Shown here: positions 12,401-24,843 of the stretch, in pieces | How the letters are laid out: each line of letters begins with the position of its first letter | Position numbering within the stretch: position 1 is the first letter of the stretch | Source: Linanthus parryae | Taxonomy: Eukaryota; Streptophyta; Magnoliopsida; Ericales; Polemoniaceae | Assembly (NCBI GenBank): GCA_023055425.1 | Contig: JALGPY010000079.1 | Coordinates: 1 to 64,000, forward strand | DNA length: 64,000 nt | Direction: 5' to 3' | Position numbers and translations under genes: made by a program | The notes under the pieces: model-generated | What the model was told of the DNA's origin: nothing | The model's input: only the letters and a program-made list of their open reading frames with translations | The model's database searches: none

Positions 12401-15400
12401 CAATATACCCATAAAATGTCCCCAAGCCATAATTTATCATTAAAAATCATACCCTGATCATCACCCCAAACTCAAAAAACACCAAATACTCTAATCTCAT
12501 ATCCTCAATTAAACCCTAAATAGAAATCTAAAACACTGAATTGGACCCCCAACCCTCAAACCCTTCACCCTTTTGAGAAATCAAATCACTCAAAACAAGA
12601 TTTCGAAGCATTTTTAGCACCTTTTTCTAATATCTAATTGTTACAAAAACGAGTGAATCGTTACCTAATATTGTAGACTGACAATCAAACTATAGGATCA
12701 CGAAAAAAGTTACAACTAAAAACCTTCTTTGGCCTGCCAAACACCTCCTCAAAATACCCATAAAATGTCACAAAACCATAATTTATCATTAAAAATCATA
12801 CCCTGATCATCACCCAAACTCAATAAACACCAAATCCCCTAATCCCATATCCTCAATTAAACCCTAAATAGAAATCTAAAACACTGAATTGGACCCCCAA
12901 CCCTCAAACCCTTCACCCTTTTGAAAAACCAAATCACTCAAACAAGATTTCGAAGCGTTTTTAGCACCTTTTTGTAATATCTAAATGTTACAAAAACAAG
13001 TGAATCTTTACCTAATACTGTAGACTGACATTCAAACTATAGGATCACGAAAAAAGTTACAACTTAAAACCTTCTTTGGCCTGCAAAAAACCTCCTCAAA
13101 ATACCCATAAAATGTCCCAAAACCATGATTTATCATTAAAAATCATACCCTAATAGTCACCCCAAACTCAAAAAACACCAAATCCTCTAATCCCCTATCC
13201 TCAATTAAACCCTATATAGAAATCTAAAACACTGAATTGGACCCCCAACCCTCAAACCCTTCACCCATTTGAGAATTCAAATCACTCAAAACAAGATTTC
13301 GAATCATTTTGAGAACCTTTTTCTAATATCTAAATGTTACAAAAACGAGTGAATCTTTACCTAATACTGTAGACTGACAATCAAACTATAGTATCACGAA
13401 AAAAGTTACAACTAAAAACCTTCTTTGGCCTGCCAAAAACCTCCTCAATATACCCATAAAATATCCCCAAACCATAATTTATCATTAAAAATCATACCCT
13501 GATCATCACCCCAAACTCAAAAAACGCCAAATACTCTAATCCCATATCCTCAATTAAACCCTAAATAGAAATCTAAAACATTGAATTGGACCCCCAACCC
13601 TCAAACCCTTCACCCTTTTGAGAAATCAAATCACTCAAAACAAGATTTCGAAGCATTTTTAGCACCTTTTTCTAATATCTAATTGTTACAAAAACGAGTG
13701 AATCTTTACCTAATATTGTAGACTGACAATCAAACTATAGGATCACGAAAAAAGTTACAACTAAAACCTTCTTTGGCATGCCAAAAACCTCCTCAAAATA
13801 CCCATAAAATGTCACAAAACCATAATTTATCATTAAAAATCATACCCTGATCATCACCCAAACTCAATAAACACCAAATCCCCTAATCCCATATCCTCAA
13901 TTAAACCCTAAATAGAACTCTAAAACACTGAATTGGACCCCCAACCCTCAAACCCTTCACCCTTTTGAAAAATGAAATCACTCTAAACAAGATTTCGAAG
14001 CGTTTTTAGCACCTTTTTGTAATATCTAAATGTTACAAAAACGAGTGAATCTTTACCTAATATTGTAGACTTTCAATCAAACTATAGGATCACAAAAAAA
14101 GTTACAACTAAAAACCTACTTTGGCCTGCAAAAAACCTCCTCAAAATACCCATAAAATGTCCCAAAACCATGATTTATCATTAAAAATCATACCCTAATA
14201 GTCACCCCAAACTCAAAAAACACCAAATCCTCTAATCCCATATCCTCAATTAAACCCTATATAGAAATCTAAAACACTGAATTGGACCCCCGACCCTCAA
14301 ACCCTTCACCCATTTGAGAATTCAAATCACTCAAAACAAGATTTCGAAGCATTTTGAGAACCTTTCTCTAATATCTAAATGTTACAAAAACGAGTGAATC
14401 TTTACCTAATACTGTAGACTGACAATCAAACTATAGGATCACGAAAAAAGTTACAACTAAAAACCTTCTTTGGCCTGCCAAAAACCTCCTCAATATACCC
14501 ATAAAATGTCCCCAAACCATAATTTATCATTAAAAATCATACCCTGATCATCACCCCAAACTCAAAAAACACCAAATACTCTAATCCCATATCCTCAATT
14601 AAAACACTGAATTGGACCCCCAACCCCCAACCCTTCACCCTTTTGAGAAATCAAATCACTCAAAACAAGATTTCGAAGCATTTTTTAGCACCTTTTTCTA
14701 ATATCTAATTGTTACAAAAACGAGTGAATCTTTACCTAATATTGTAGAGTGACAATCAAACTATAGGATCACGAAAAAAGTTACAACTAAAAACCTTCTT
14801 TGGCCTGCCAAAAACCTCCTAAAAATACCCATACAATGTCACAAAACCATAATTTATCATTAAAAATCATACCCTGATCATCACCCAAACTCAATAAACA
14901 CCAAATCCCCTAATCCCATATCCTCAATTAAACCCTAAATAGAAATCTAAAACACTGAATTGGACCCCCAACCCTCAAACCCTTACCCTTTTGAAAAATC
15001 AAATCACTCAAAACAAGATTTCGAAGCGTTTTTAGCACCTTTTTGTAATATCTAAATGTTACAAAAACGAGTGAATCTTTACCTAATATTGTAGACATTC
15101 AATCAAACTATAGGATCACAAAAAAGGTTACAACTAAAAACCTACTTTGGCCTGCAAAAAACCTCCTCAAAATACCCATAAAATGTCCCAAAACCATGAT
15201 TTATCATTAAAAATCATACCCTAATAGTCACCCCAAACTCAAAAAACACCAAATCCTCTAATCCCCTATCCTCAATTAAACCCTATATAGAAATCTAAAA
15301 CACTGAATTGGACCCCCAACCCTCAAACCCTTCACCCATTTGAGAATTCAAATCACTCAAAACAAGATTTCGAAGCATTTTGAGAACCTTTTTCTAATAT

Positions 15401-18400
15401 CTAAATGTTACAAAAACGAGTGAATCTTTACCTAATACTGTAGACTGACAATCAAACTATAGTATCACGAAAAAAGTTACAACTAAAAACCTTCTTTGGC
15501 CTGCCAAAAACCTCCTCAATATACCCATAAAATGTCCCCAAACCATAATTTATCATTAAAAATCATACCCTGATCATCACCCCAAACTCAAAAAATGCCA
15601 AATACTCTAATCCCATATCCTTAATTAAACCCTGAATAGAAATCTAAAACACTGAATTGGACCCCCAACCCTCAAACCCTTCACCCTTTTGAGAAATCAA
15701 ATCACTCAAAACAAGATTTCGAAGCGTTTTTAGCACCTTTTTGTAATATCTAAATGTTACAAAAACGAGTGAATCTTTACCTAATATTGTAGACTTTCAA
15801 TCAAACTATAGGATCACAAAAAAAGTTACAACTAAAAACCTACTTTGGCCTGCAAAAAACCTCCTCAAAATACCCATAAAATGTCCCAAAACCATGATTT
15901 ATCATTAAAAATCATACCCTAATAGTCACCCCAAACTCAAAAAACACCAAATCCTCTAATCCCCTATCCTCAATTAAACCCTATATAGAAATCTAAAACA
16001 CTGAATTGGACCCCCAACCCTCAAACCCTTCACCCATTTGAGAATTCAAATCACTCAAAACAAGATTTCGAAGCATTTTGAGAACCTTTTTCTAATATCT
16101 AAATGTTACAAAAACGAGTGAATCTTTACCTAATACTGTAGACTTACAATCAAACTATATTATCACGAAAAAAGTTACAACTAAAAACCTTCTTTGGCGT
16201 GCCAAAAACCTCCTCAATATACCCATAAAATGTCCCCAAACCATAATTTATCATTAAAAATCATACCCTGATCATCACCCCAAACTCAAAAAACGCCAAA
16301 TACTCTAATCCCATATCCTTAATTAAACCCTAAATAGAAATCTAAAACACTGAATTGGACCCCCAACCCTCAAACCCTTCACCCTTTTGAGAAATCAAAT
16401 CACTCAAAACAAGATTTCGAAGCATTTTTAGCACCTTTTTCTAATATCTAATTGTTACAAAAACGAGTGAATCTTTACCTAATATTGTAGACTGACAATC
16501 AAACTATAGGATCACGAAAAAAGTTACAACTAAAAACCTTCTTTGGCCTGCCAAAAACCTTCTCAAAATACCCATAAAATGTCACAAAACCATAATTTAT
16601 CATTAAAAATCATACCCTGATCATCACCCAAACTCAATAAACACCAAATCCCCTAATCCCATATCCTCAATTAAACCCTAAATAGAAATCTAAAACACTG
16701 AATTGGACCCCCAACCCTCAAACCCTTCACCCTTTTGAGAAATCAAATCACTCAAAACAAGATTTCGAAGCGTTTTTAGCACCTTTTTGTAATATCTAAA
16801 TGTTAAAAAAACGAGTGAATCTTTACCTAATATTGTAGACTTTCAATCAAACTATAGGATCACAAAAAAAGTTACAACTAAAAACCTACTTTGGCCTGCA
16901 AAAAACCTCCTCAAAATACCCATAAAATGTCCCAAAACCATGATTTATCATTAAAAATCATACCCTAATAGTCACCCCAAACTCAAAAAACACCAAATCC
17001 TCTAATCCCATATCCTCAATTAAACCCTATATAGAAATCTAAAACACTGAATTGGACCCCCGACCCTCAAACCCTTCACCCATTTGAGAATTCAAATCAC
17101 TCAAAACAAGATTTCGAAGCATTTTGAGAACCTGTTTCTAATATCTAAATGTTACAAAAACGAGTGAATCTTTACCTAATACTGTAGACTGATAATCAAA
17201 CTATAGTATCACGAAAAAAGTTACAACTAAAAACCTTCTTTGGCCTGCCAAAAACCTCCTCAATATACCCATAAAATGTCCCCCAAACCATAATTTATCA
17301 TTAAAAATCATACCCTGATCATCACCCCAAACTCAAAAAACACCAAATACTCTAATCCCATATCCTCAATTAAACCCTAAATAGAAATCTCAAACACTGA
17401 ATTGAACCCCCAACCCTCAAACCCTTCACCCTTTTGAGAAATCAAATCACTCAAAACAAGATTTCGAAGCATTTTTAGCACCTTTTTCTAATATCTAATT
17501 GTTACAAAAACGAGTGAATCTTTACCTAATATTGTAGACTGACAATCAAACTATAGGATCACGAAAAAATTTACAACAAAAAACCTTCTTTGGCCTGCCA
17601 AAAACCTCCTCAAAATACCCATAAATGTCACAAAACCATAATTTATAATTAAAAATCATACCCTTATCATCACCTAAAATCAATAAACACCAAATCCCCT
17701 AATCCCATATCCTCAATTAAACCCTAAATAGAAATCTAAAACACTGAATTGGACCCCCAACCCTCAAACCCTTCACCCTTTTGAAAAATCAAATCACTCA
17801 AAACAAGATTTCGAAGCGTTTTTAGCACCTTTTTGTAATATCTAAATGTTACAAAAACAAGTGAATCTTTACCTAATATTGTAGACTTTCAATCAAACTA
17901 TAGGATCACGAAAAAAGTTACAACTAAAAACCTTCTTAGGCCTGCAAAAAACCTCCTCAAAATACCCATAAAATGTCCCAAAACCATGATTTATCATTAA
18001 AAATCATACCCTAATAGTCACCCCAAACTCAAAAAACACCAAATCCTCTAATCCCATATCCTCAATTAAACCCTATATAGAAATCTAAAACACTGAATTG
18101 GACCCCCAACCCTCAAACCCTTCACCCATTTGAGAAATTAAATCACTCAAAACAAGATTTCGAAGCATTTTGAGAACCTTTTTCTAATATCTAAATGTTA
18201 CAAAAACGAGTGAATCTTTACCTAATACTGTAGACTGACAATCAAACTCTAGTATCACGAAAAAAGTTACAACTAAAAACCTTCTTTGGTCTGTCAAAAA
18301 CCTCCTCAATATACCCATAAAATGTCCCCAAACCATAATTTATCATTAAAAATCATACCCTGATCATCACCCCAAACTCAAAAAACACCAAATACTCTAA

Positions 18401-18455
18401 TCCCATATCCTCAATTAAACCCTAAATAGAAATCTAAAACACTGAATTGGACCCC
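9480..18455. repeat. Trimer higher-order repeat (~1,045 bp), array 1
   Basis: Three monomer types alternate. A reads GACTGACAATCAAAC with TGTCACAAAACC; B reads GACTTTCAATC with TGTCCCAAAACCATG and AAACCCTATATAG; C reads ACTGTAGACTGACAATC with TCAATATACCC. The C-type anchor recurs about every 1,045 bp, with one ~697-bp step (15437 to 16135) where a monomer is missing. One copy near 14600 has lost ~20 bases including the telobox. Confidence 0.85.
18451..18455. other. Target-site duplication of gypsy element (left), ACCCC
   Basis: ACCCC precedes the left LTR and is repeated after the right LTR at 41837-41841. Joining the flanks with one copy restores the usual satellite reading GGACCCCCAACCCTCA, so this is a clean single insertion. 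Confidence 0.95.
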
Positions 18456-19082
18456 TGTGCACAAGAGATTCCGGCAGGGAGACCTCCGTGTACACCGTGC
18501 GTAGTGGATCAGGGATCGCACAGGAAGAATAGGGGTGTGTGTAGGGAGAGAGTAAGTCAGTAGCAATGTCTGAGAGAGAGACAGAGGTTTGGCAGAGCTT
18601 CCGCGTATGGCAGTGTGTCCCTCTTTGTATGGAAAGGTTAACGATATATATATACTGGAGAACGTGACCGTTGTAGTGTGGTTAATGCGCCCATTAATGG
18701 CGGCTTAATTAGCTTAACCATAACGGCACGTTCGTCCGAGTATATAGGAACCGTTAGAGCACGTGGTGCGCGAGTACCGGAACCGTTACGAGGTTGACCG
18801 GGTTTGACCGGATTGACCGGGTCTAGGGAGCTCGTGCCATAGATCTCTCAAAACAGTTACTAAAGGTCGCGTGCGGGCTTGGCTCGCACGCGACATGGCT
18901 TACTCTAGCCTCCAAACCACAAAGTCCCTACAAGTCCCGTGCAGTAGTATGCGAGGGCTCTGTCTCGCAGCCCCCACATGGATCAGCTCGGCTGGTGATC
19001 CTGTGTGTGTGGAGCACAATATGGTGTGCTGGATGGTTGCCACGTGGCCAAGATCTTGTCATGTCAGAAAGCAGTATCTACA
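18456..19082 (-). repeat. Gypsy 3' LTR (left), 627 bp
   Basis: Starts TGTGCAC and ends TCTACA on the plus strand, so it is bounded by TG...CA. It matches the right LTR over its full length except two substitutions (near 18876 and 18896). It is the 3' LTR because coding is on the minus strand. It holds the same TATA-like GATATATATATAC and three TTGACC boxes (18794-18818) as the 5' LTR. Confidence 0.97.
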
Positions 19083-19085
19083 TTA

Positions 19086-19096
19086 GCCCCCTTTCT
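19086..19096 (-). other. Gypsy polypurine tract
   Basis: On the minus strand this reads AGAAAGGGGGC, 3 bases before the 3' LTR: the position and composition of a plus-strand DNA synthesis primer. It fixes the orientation of the element. Confidence 0.85.
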
Positions 19097-19763
19097 GCGC
19101 GTGAAGGCTCATAGCTGTATAGGCTTCCATGCGCGGAAACCGACATGCGCGTCGCCGCCACGCACCAATTCAAATACGGGTAAGTTCAGCCCCCGTGCGT
19201 GTCATTATGACCTAAAACCCCTAGAGTCGTGCCGTCTGACCTTTAGGGTTTTAGGCGTGACGTCAGCCCGTCCTGTGATTGCGCGATACGACGGTGACGG
19301 TTGCGATTCGACTACTGAAGGGACGCAACCCTTCATTCTTTTGGATAAATACCTTGTATCCCATTATTGCAAAGCATCACTTCTTTCTCTTAAAGTGAAT
19401 GGTACCCGGAGATCTTCGAGAGCAGATCCAGATAATCAATCACCAGTTCAGAACTGCAAATCGTATTCTTCAATTGTGCATATCCAAGCAAGCTTCAAGG
19501 AAACAAGGTTGGCCTCGTTTACTTTTGATTTAAAATACCAGCGTTTGCCTTGAACTGCGTTGAATCTGTAAATCGATGAAATTTGTGAAGAGGCTTTGAT
19601 CTTTGAACCCGCTTCGTTTTAATCTTTCAACAATATCAACTCCCCAATTTCTGAAATCGGTACCGGAACTGTTTGCTTTGGTTTGCATAGATCTCCAATT
19701 CCAAAATTCAAACTGAAGTGTGGTGTGGTATTTCTCCCCCCTTTTTCTTGCCCTTTCGCAGGA
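19097..19763 (+). promoter_or_regulatory. Probable promoter and 5' UTR of the antisense PMD gene
   Basis: This 667-bp stretch between the polypurine tract and the PMD start codon has no coding signal of its own. A TATA-like GATAAATACC lies at 19344-19353. A pyrimidine-rich run ending TTTCGCAG at 19761 is a strong 3' splice site just before the ATG at 19764, so a 5'-UTR intron is likely; its donor is uncertain (GTAAAT near 19567 is one candidate). In-frame upstream Met codons such as 19683 would lie within that intron. Placement of the transcription start is inference. Confidence 0.5.
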
Positions 19764-21644
19764 ATGGCCAAGACAAGAGTAACCAGACCCGTCAAAGAAG
19801 ATGAAGAGATGCCCGAGCTTCCGCAGGCTCTGTGGCGAAAAGCCCCCTTTCTGGGTGGGAAAGACTTTTATCATGCGAGGGTGAAGGCGAAGAGGATGCA
19901 TGATCCTGTTCCAGTTGAGCGATTGTTGACACTGACTCGCCCAGTTAACTCAGCCTTGCTTGAGTTGGTTGGTTCCGAGGATGTGGTTCGATTGGGGATC
20001 GAGAATGGGCACTTCCCATACACTGCGATTTCTACTCAGGCGTTTGTCCAGAAATTGGACTATATGGATGAGTGGATCGACCACGTGTTGGATCATCACG
20101 CCGAGACTCTCGATGAAGCCGGCATTTTCTTTGCTATCCGTGCTATGAAGGGTGCTGCTGTGAAGTTGGATCAGTCCATGCTTCTAGACCTTCTGTCCCG
20201 TTACTCGCCCGCGACTCACACGTTTCATTTTGCTGAGTTCGAGGCTGCCCCCACGCTCGAGGACGTTCAAATGCTGTATGAGCTTTCCCCCATGGGCGAG
20301 GTGGACCCCTTGAGTCACTTGAGGACATCTGCTGAAATGGCCTTGTACGCGCAGATGGAGGAGTGCCTAGCAGAGGTAAAGAAAATCTCCACTCGGTGGA
20401 CCACTACAAAGCCTCTTCCGAACTGGCAGCTGGTGGATACGTCTGCGAAGAATACCTGGAACAAGTGGTTGCAGTACTTCTTCCGAGACTATGCGAACAG
20501 CAGCATTACTAAGAAGCTTTTGAGCGAGAACCCGGAGGCCGAGAATTATGTAGAGGGCAAGGGTTATCATTTGACCCTTTGTGCCTTTCTCTGTGCTTGG
20601 CTGTCGAGGTATCTGATTGATGGTCACCCTCATGACGGGGTCTTCTACCATGTGCTGCCACTTGCCGTGAGGCTCGCTCTTGGCCAGAGAGTCGCACTCG
20701 GACCCTTGGTCTTGGGCACGCTATATTATAGGCTGGATCAGCTGGTTCTGGCGATGAGGGAATCGCGTGGCCGCCTCGATGTTCTGACCTTTGTCAATAT
20801 CAGCTTTTTGACAATGTGGGTTTTCGAGCGCTGGCCGTCTTATGCTCCAACTCCCCTCCCACTTGATAAGTGGTGTCCCCAAGGCGAGACGGAAGCGCGC
20901 AACAGCGGAAGGGCTACGAGATGGTTCGGAGCAAGCAACACCAAGTGTACTTGGAGTTTGATATGCGACAAACGAAAGGAGTTTACTGCCAGGCCCTATG
21001 CCACACGTGTTGAGAATGTGCGGTGGTTTCCAAAGCTATACCCTTCTAAAGGTATGGTTTTGTCAGAAGACCTTCTCTTTGAAAAGGGGCCGCATTTCCA
21101 CGAACGCTATCGTGAATTCTTTTGTTGGTGTCTGCGAGGTTCCCTTCCTGCCCTTGCAGAGCATATTCGTGAGCTTGCGCCACGGTATGAAAGGCTTACA
21201 GTGGATGTTGACCCCACTCGGGTTTCTCCTCAGTTTGGTTTTGATGCGGTGGCCCCATCGATCTGGCCCCAGTCTATTATCAGAGGGTGCTACAAGCGTT
21301 TGCTGACAAAGGAGTGCAAGACGGTCCTCATGAGCAATCTTCCCTTTGAGCAGCCTGCGGGAACTCGCAAGGGTGGTTGTTCCCAGAACTGGCTCGCATA
21401 CTGGGTTGCCCAGCAAACGAGGATTGAGACGGAGGCGGCGGCGCAGCCAGGAAGGGCCCCCTTGATCAAGAGAAACTCTTTTCCGTTTCGCCCCAATTGC
21501 AGTTTGAGCGAGTCTGAGTATGGTTGCTACTCGCTGTGGGACAGCGAGAACCATTTGTGCCCCGATTTCATTCTGAAGGAGCAAGTCGACGCAATCAAGA
21601 AGGGCGACACGCATGTCGTCAGATATAGTAAGGCGTTTGCTGAG
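19764..21644 (+). CDS. PMD gene exon 1 (plant mobile domain)
   Basis: 627 codons from an ATG in good context (ATGG), just after a pyrimidine tract plus CAG. Residues ~115-200 match the PMD family: a long helical lead, then THTFHF...PTLEDVQMLYELSP, the signature seen as HTF...TLEDV..L.GL in PMD proteins. The rest is a helical, Trp- and Arg-rich region ending in a Cys/Trp-rich stretch. The exon ends in phase 0 at GAG|GTAAGC (donor 21645); the acceptor is TTTCAG at 21718. Reading through the intron gives a hydrophobic tail and a stop at 21767, which I take as an artefact of intron retention. No stop or frameshift lies within the exon. Confidence 0.85.
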
Positions 21645-21718
21645 GTAAGCAATTCCTTCGTGTGCTTTAAGCCTTTTGATTTCCTTGCGCTGATGCTTTT
21701 CGTTCTGTACTGTTTCAG

Positions 21719-22181
21719 TGTCATGTGCGGAGGTTCGCAGCTGGTGATCGTTCCAAATCGCTGGTGAACACCATTGTTGCCACCAGAAGGAAAGGGGAAT
21801 CGTTCCGGCTAGCATGGAGGATGGATGCCGAGGTCGAAACAAGGGTTCGCGCAGTCATGAATACTTTTGCTGACTCGCTGATAGATAAACCTCCGGCTCC
21901 GTCTCCTCCTAGAGATGACCCGTCCCCTCCAGCGACTGCGGCGCCGAGAGTGAAGAGACCTAGGCAAAAGGGAATTACGATTTCTTCCCCTAGGAGTGCT
22001 CCAGCTTCTCCCCCAGTGATCAAGGACAAAGGCAAGGGTCGTATGCCCAGCAAAGTGCGAAAAGATCTCGCAGTTGAGACTTTCGTTCCATTCAACCAAG
22101 AGGAGGAAGAGAGACAGGAGCCCCAGGCAAGTGATGAAGAAGAAGAAGCAACAGTTGTGATGTGCGAGGAAGAATCAGGAG
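21719..22181 (+). CDS. PMD gene exon 2
   Basis: Continues the exon 1 frame after a 74-bp intron. It encodes a basic segment (RKGESFRLAWRMD region), then a low-complexity Pro/Ser/Lys region and a run of Glu, probably disordered and perhaps nuclear. It ends in phase 1 at G|GTACTT. Reading on gives a stop at 22216, inside the 78-bp intron that ends TTCGCAG at 22259. Confidence 0.75.
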
Positions 22182-22259
22182 GTACTTCTGTCGCATCTCC
22201 TTGCCTTTTATCCTGACTTCTTTGCAGTTCTTTTCTTTGAACCAATTATGTATTCGCAG

Positions 22260-22730
22260 ATGATGATGATGAAGCCGTTGGTAGCCTTGTGGCCAAGAGG
22301 CAAAAGAGAGATGCCCATTCTGGCATTTCAGATGATCCTATAAGCGAGGATGTTCTTGCTGAATCCCGGAAGACAGCCGCGGAGGCTGCTTAAAGAAGAA
22401 GGCAGCGAGAGGAAGAGGAGCTCGAGCGTGTGAAACAGCGGAGCCTCGAAGAGCAGCATGTTGACGACTTAGTACGTCCAGTTGGCGAGGAAGACGAGCT
22501 TCCCGAGGAAGTGGCTCCTCATGTGGAGGAGGAAGATGAGGTTCCCGGAGAGGATGCAGCAGAGCTGGAGAAAGTCCAAGCGGACTTCGAAGAGATCGCC
22601 GGTGGCAATAAAGGTGAGATCTTCAATCTCGCAGTTTCTTATAGAGATGTAATTGTGGGTGCGTTAAAGCACGGTGTGTCAAAACCTGACATTCGCCGTT
22701 GGTTGGTAAGCAAATGCGGAGAACCCTCAG
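22260..22730 (+). pseudogene. PMD gene exon 3 with premature stop
   Basis: Opens with four Asp codons and encodes a highly charged segment. A TAA at 22391-22393 interrupts an otherwise open exon; the frame carries on directly with an Arg-rich, then Glu-rich coiled-coil-like region to the phase 1 donor G|GTAATT at 22731. One C-to-T change (CAA to TAA) would explain the stop and is typical of methylated-DNA decay; that origin is inference. Confidence 0.7.
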
Positions 22731-22809
22731 GTAATTATTTTGAGTGATATGCGCATACTAGGCTGTAGCCACTTGAGGCAAAATCATGACTGGTTTACTC
22801 GCATCCCAG

Positions 22810-22914
22810 GTCACGCTTCTCTTAAAGATTTGCTTAGTGAGGATACACTGATAGGGCACGGTTCCACGTCCCTAGTGTACGACGAGGATACCTCAATCCC
22901 ACCTTCGCGTGGAG
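22810..22914 (+). CDS. PMD gene exon 4 (short, phase 1-1)
   Basis: A 105-base exon (35 codons) between CATCCCAG and G|GTGCTT. Flanking introns are 79 and 81 bp. Both boundaries are phase 1, so skipping it would keep the frame. No recognised motif. Confidence 0.6.
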
Positions 22915-22995
22915 GTGCTTATTCTTAGCTTTAGTAAAGATAGGGAAATAACTTATAACACAAGTTACCTCACATTATCGCATTTGGTATCGCAG

Positions 22996-23394
22996 GTCAT
23001 GCTGAGGAACCTGAGCTGGAGCAGAGAAGTCAGCCTTCTGCATCCCATGTTCCAATTTCGAGCTCCCATACCGAGAAGCCCGTCGCAGCCGCTGGACACG
23101 CAAGTGAGCATCTCGAGGACGTCATCGAACTCTCCGATGATGTCGAAGCTGATGCTGCGCCGATGGACGAAGGTGTCCGTACCGGTGGTGAGGAAGAAAG
23201 GACGAGTGATGCTAATGTTTTCGCATCTGGGAGTGTCCTCCGCCCAGCGACTTCGGCTGTCCCTTCGCCTCCGGCGATGACTGAGCCAGAAGCACCTATT
23301 CCTGCGTGGAGCATTTGGGGCTCGCAGGTTGGGAATGTAGTCGCAGCTGGTGCGGCCTACACTCTTCCTCCTGACTATGAGAGGTTGGAGCTCG
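22996..23394 (+). CDS. PMD gene exon 5, part upstream of copia insertion
   Basis: Acceptor TATCGCAG at 22995. It encodes a Ser/Glu/Pro-rich acidic region and then a short Tyr/Leu-rich end. Coding is broken at 23394 by the copia LTR; reading into the LTR stops at 23429. The other half of the exon lies beyond the copia element, from 31827, after the second copy of the GCTCG duplication. Confidence 0.7.
23390..23394. other. Target-site duplication of copia element (left), GCTCG
   Basis: GCTCG immediately precedes the copia left LTR and recurs at 31822-31826 after the right LTR. Removing the insert and one copy leaves the PMD exon 5 frame open. Confidence 0.95.
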
Positions 23395-24829
23395 TGTTGG
23401 GTTTTGACGTAGGTAACGCAGCGGAATAACAAAATTAATCCTACTCAAAGCCCACCAAGGATCACAGGAAGAGACATCATAACATGATTAAGGACATAGA
23501 AGATGTGTACCTTTTGATTTGTGAGATCACACGAAGAATGATGTCCTCGTCTCTACGGTTGATCCACGTCTAGAGGTGAGATCTAGATTCTTCCTTCAAT
23601 CAAGTGCTAGCTTGAGCTTTGGAGGAAGAGGGATGAAGATCAAAGGCACAAAGCAACAAGGCAACAAAGGAGGGGCGGCCTCCCTTTTGCCGTCGGGTAA
23701 GGGGGCGGACGGGGCTAGGGTTTCGGCCCTAGCTCTTGTCTTGCTCTCTCTTTTCTCTCTCCCACTCTTTGTGTGTTATGACTAATAACTCATGTGTGGG
23801 AAGGAAGCTAGAGCCTCCTTTATATACTCCAACAACTCCTTGTTGTTTCCATAAAAGAGTTTTCTTGTTCTAGTAGGACTAGAACTATTCCCTTCCTTGC
23901 AAATTAGTCCTACTAAGTTTGCAAGGTGTTGCACAATGATCCTTCTATTAATTAATCCATATTAATTAATACCAAATCTAGCTCTACTCTATTTGACGTG
24001 TGACCCCATAGGTTTCTATATAGTTGGTAGTAACTATTACTAACATGAAGCGGTGTCTAGCAACACATCCATGCAACCCAACCAATAGAAATAGTCAGTG
24101 ATCCCGACAAACCTTTGTGCCCAATATGTCATATTGCATTATCCCTTTGTCTCAATATCCGGATTGGACACGAGACATAAATAGTCACACTCGTATATCC
24201 AATCCATAGTTCCTCGATCCTGGGAATATGCTTATGCTTGCAGATAACATTAATATCTCCATATTAATTTATCTGAGTCTGGCCAGACATTCAATAAGCC
24301 TCATCCCTCGAGTGGCCGTGGATATTTACCCCTATTATGTAGGAGGGACAAATCCTATCTACATCACTACGATCTCTAAGCTTGCTTCCTATCACGCCCG
24401 ATAGCCACCTTTATGATTACCCAGTTACGGTGTAACGTTTGATAACATCAAAGCGCAATATTTCACAACTAGAGTATCTAGTGACTTCAAGTCCAAGGAT
24501 TGCAATAATATTAGCACTACGAAAAGCGATTGTGACTTCACATAATCTAATGTATCCTTTTCGTCATGGGTCAATCCAGTATGCCATTACTCCTAATGCA
24601 TACCCATGTGTTAGACTTGATATCTCCATATCAATCTACCCACATACTAGTCTATATTTGATTGTCCTATTAATCAATATAATGGACTAGGGACATTTAA
24701 GATAAATAACACAATTTATCTAAGGACTTCATTATATTAAATATCGCCATAAATAATAAATGAATATTCTAGCCAAAAACCATTGTTCATACTAAATCTA
24801 CGATTGCCTCTAGGGCATCTATTCCAACA
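23395..24829 (-). repeat. Copia 3' LTR (left), 1,435 bp
   Basis: TG...CA bounded. It differs from the right LTR by one extra G near the start (TGTTGGG), and at 23971 (A/C), 24396 (G/A) and 24556 (C/T). It contains a TATA-like sequence (minus-strand TATATAAAG) near 23820 and a hairpin CTAGGGTTTCGGCCCTAG at 23715-23732. Short ORFs inside it are not supported as genes. Confidence 0.97.
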
Positions 24830-24841
24830 GTCTCCCACTTG
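24830..24841 (-). other. Copia polypurine tract
   Basis: The minus strand reads GCAAGTGGGAGAC directly against the 3' LTR, the usual copia form (AAGTGGGAGA). The gag-pol stop codon is at 24844-24846, a few bases away, so there is practically no 3' untranslated internal region. Confidence 0.85.
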
Positions 24842-24843
24842 CA

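Larger units (their letters stand above)
3383..18455. repeat. Subtelomeric satellite array 1 (~348-bp monomers)
   Basis: About 43 head-to-tail copies of an AT-rich ~348-bp monomer, easily followed by the anchors ACAAAAACGAGTGAATC, CTTTGGCCTGC and TTTATCATTAAAAATCAT. Copies from 3383 to ~9480 are the most varied (spacing ~345-357 bp) and include a divergent monomer class reading GTGAACTTGTACC in place of GTGAATCTTTACC. From ~9480 the array is mostly a three-monomer pattern. Most monomers carry a telobox (AAACCCTAA) and a C-rich block with four runs of three or more C. The array ends exactly at the gypsy target-site duplication. It has no credible ORF. Confidence 0.97.

Noticed and set aside
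18871..19086. Small ORF repeated in both gypsy LTRs (18871 and 41625)
   Set aside because: Non-coding LTR sequence; the downstream part differs between copies because it runs into flanking DNA.
19005..19553. A 182-codon plus-strand ORF across the gypsy LTR end and PMD leader
   Set aside because: It crosses the LTR boundary and polypurine tract, has no family resemblance, and lies upstream of or across the predicted PMD promoter.
19683..19763. Upstream Met (19683) as start of the PMD protein
   Set aside because: The segment ends in a pyrimidine tract plus CAG just before the ATG at 19764 and looks like the 3' end of a 5'-UTR intron.
21063..21842. 259-codon minus-strand ORF opposite PMD exon 1
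   Set aside because: Shadow of the PMD coding strand, no domain, and it crosses the exon 1 splice donor and intron.
23576..23785. ORFs of 69 and 83 codons in both copia LTRs
   Set aside because: They are duplicated only because the LTRs are identical and run against the element's transcription; no motif.
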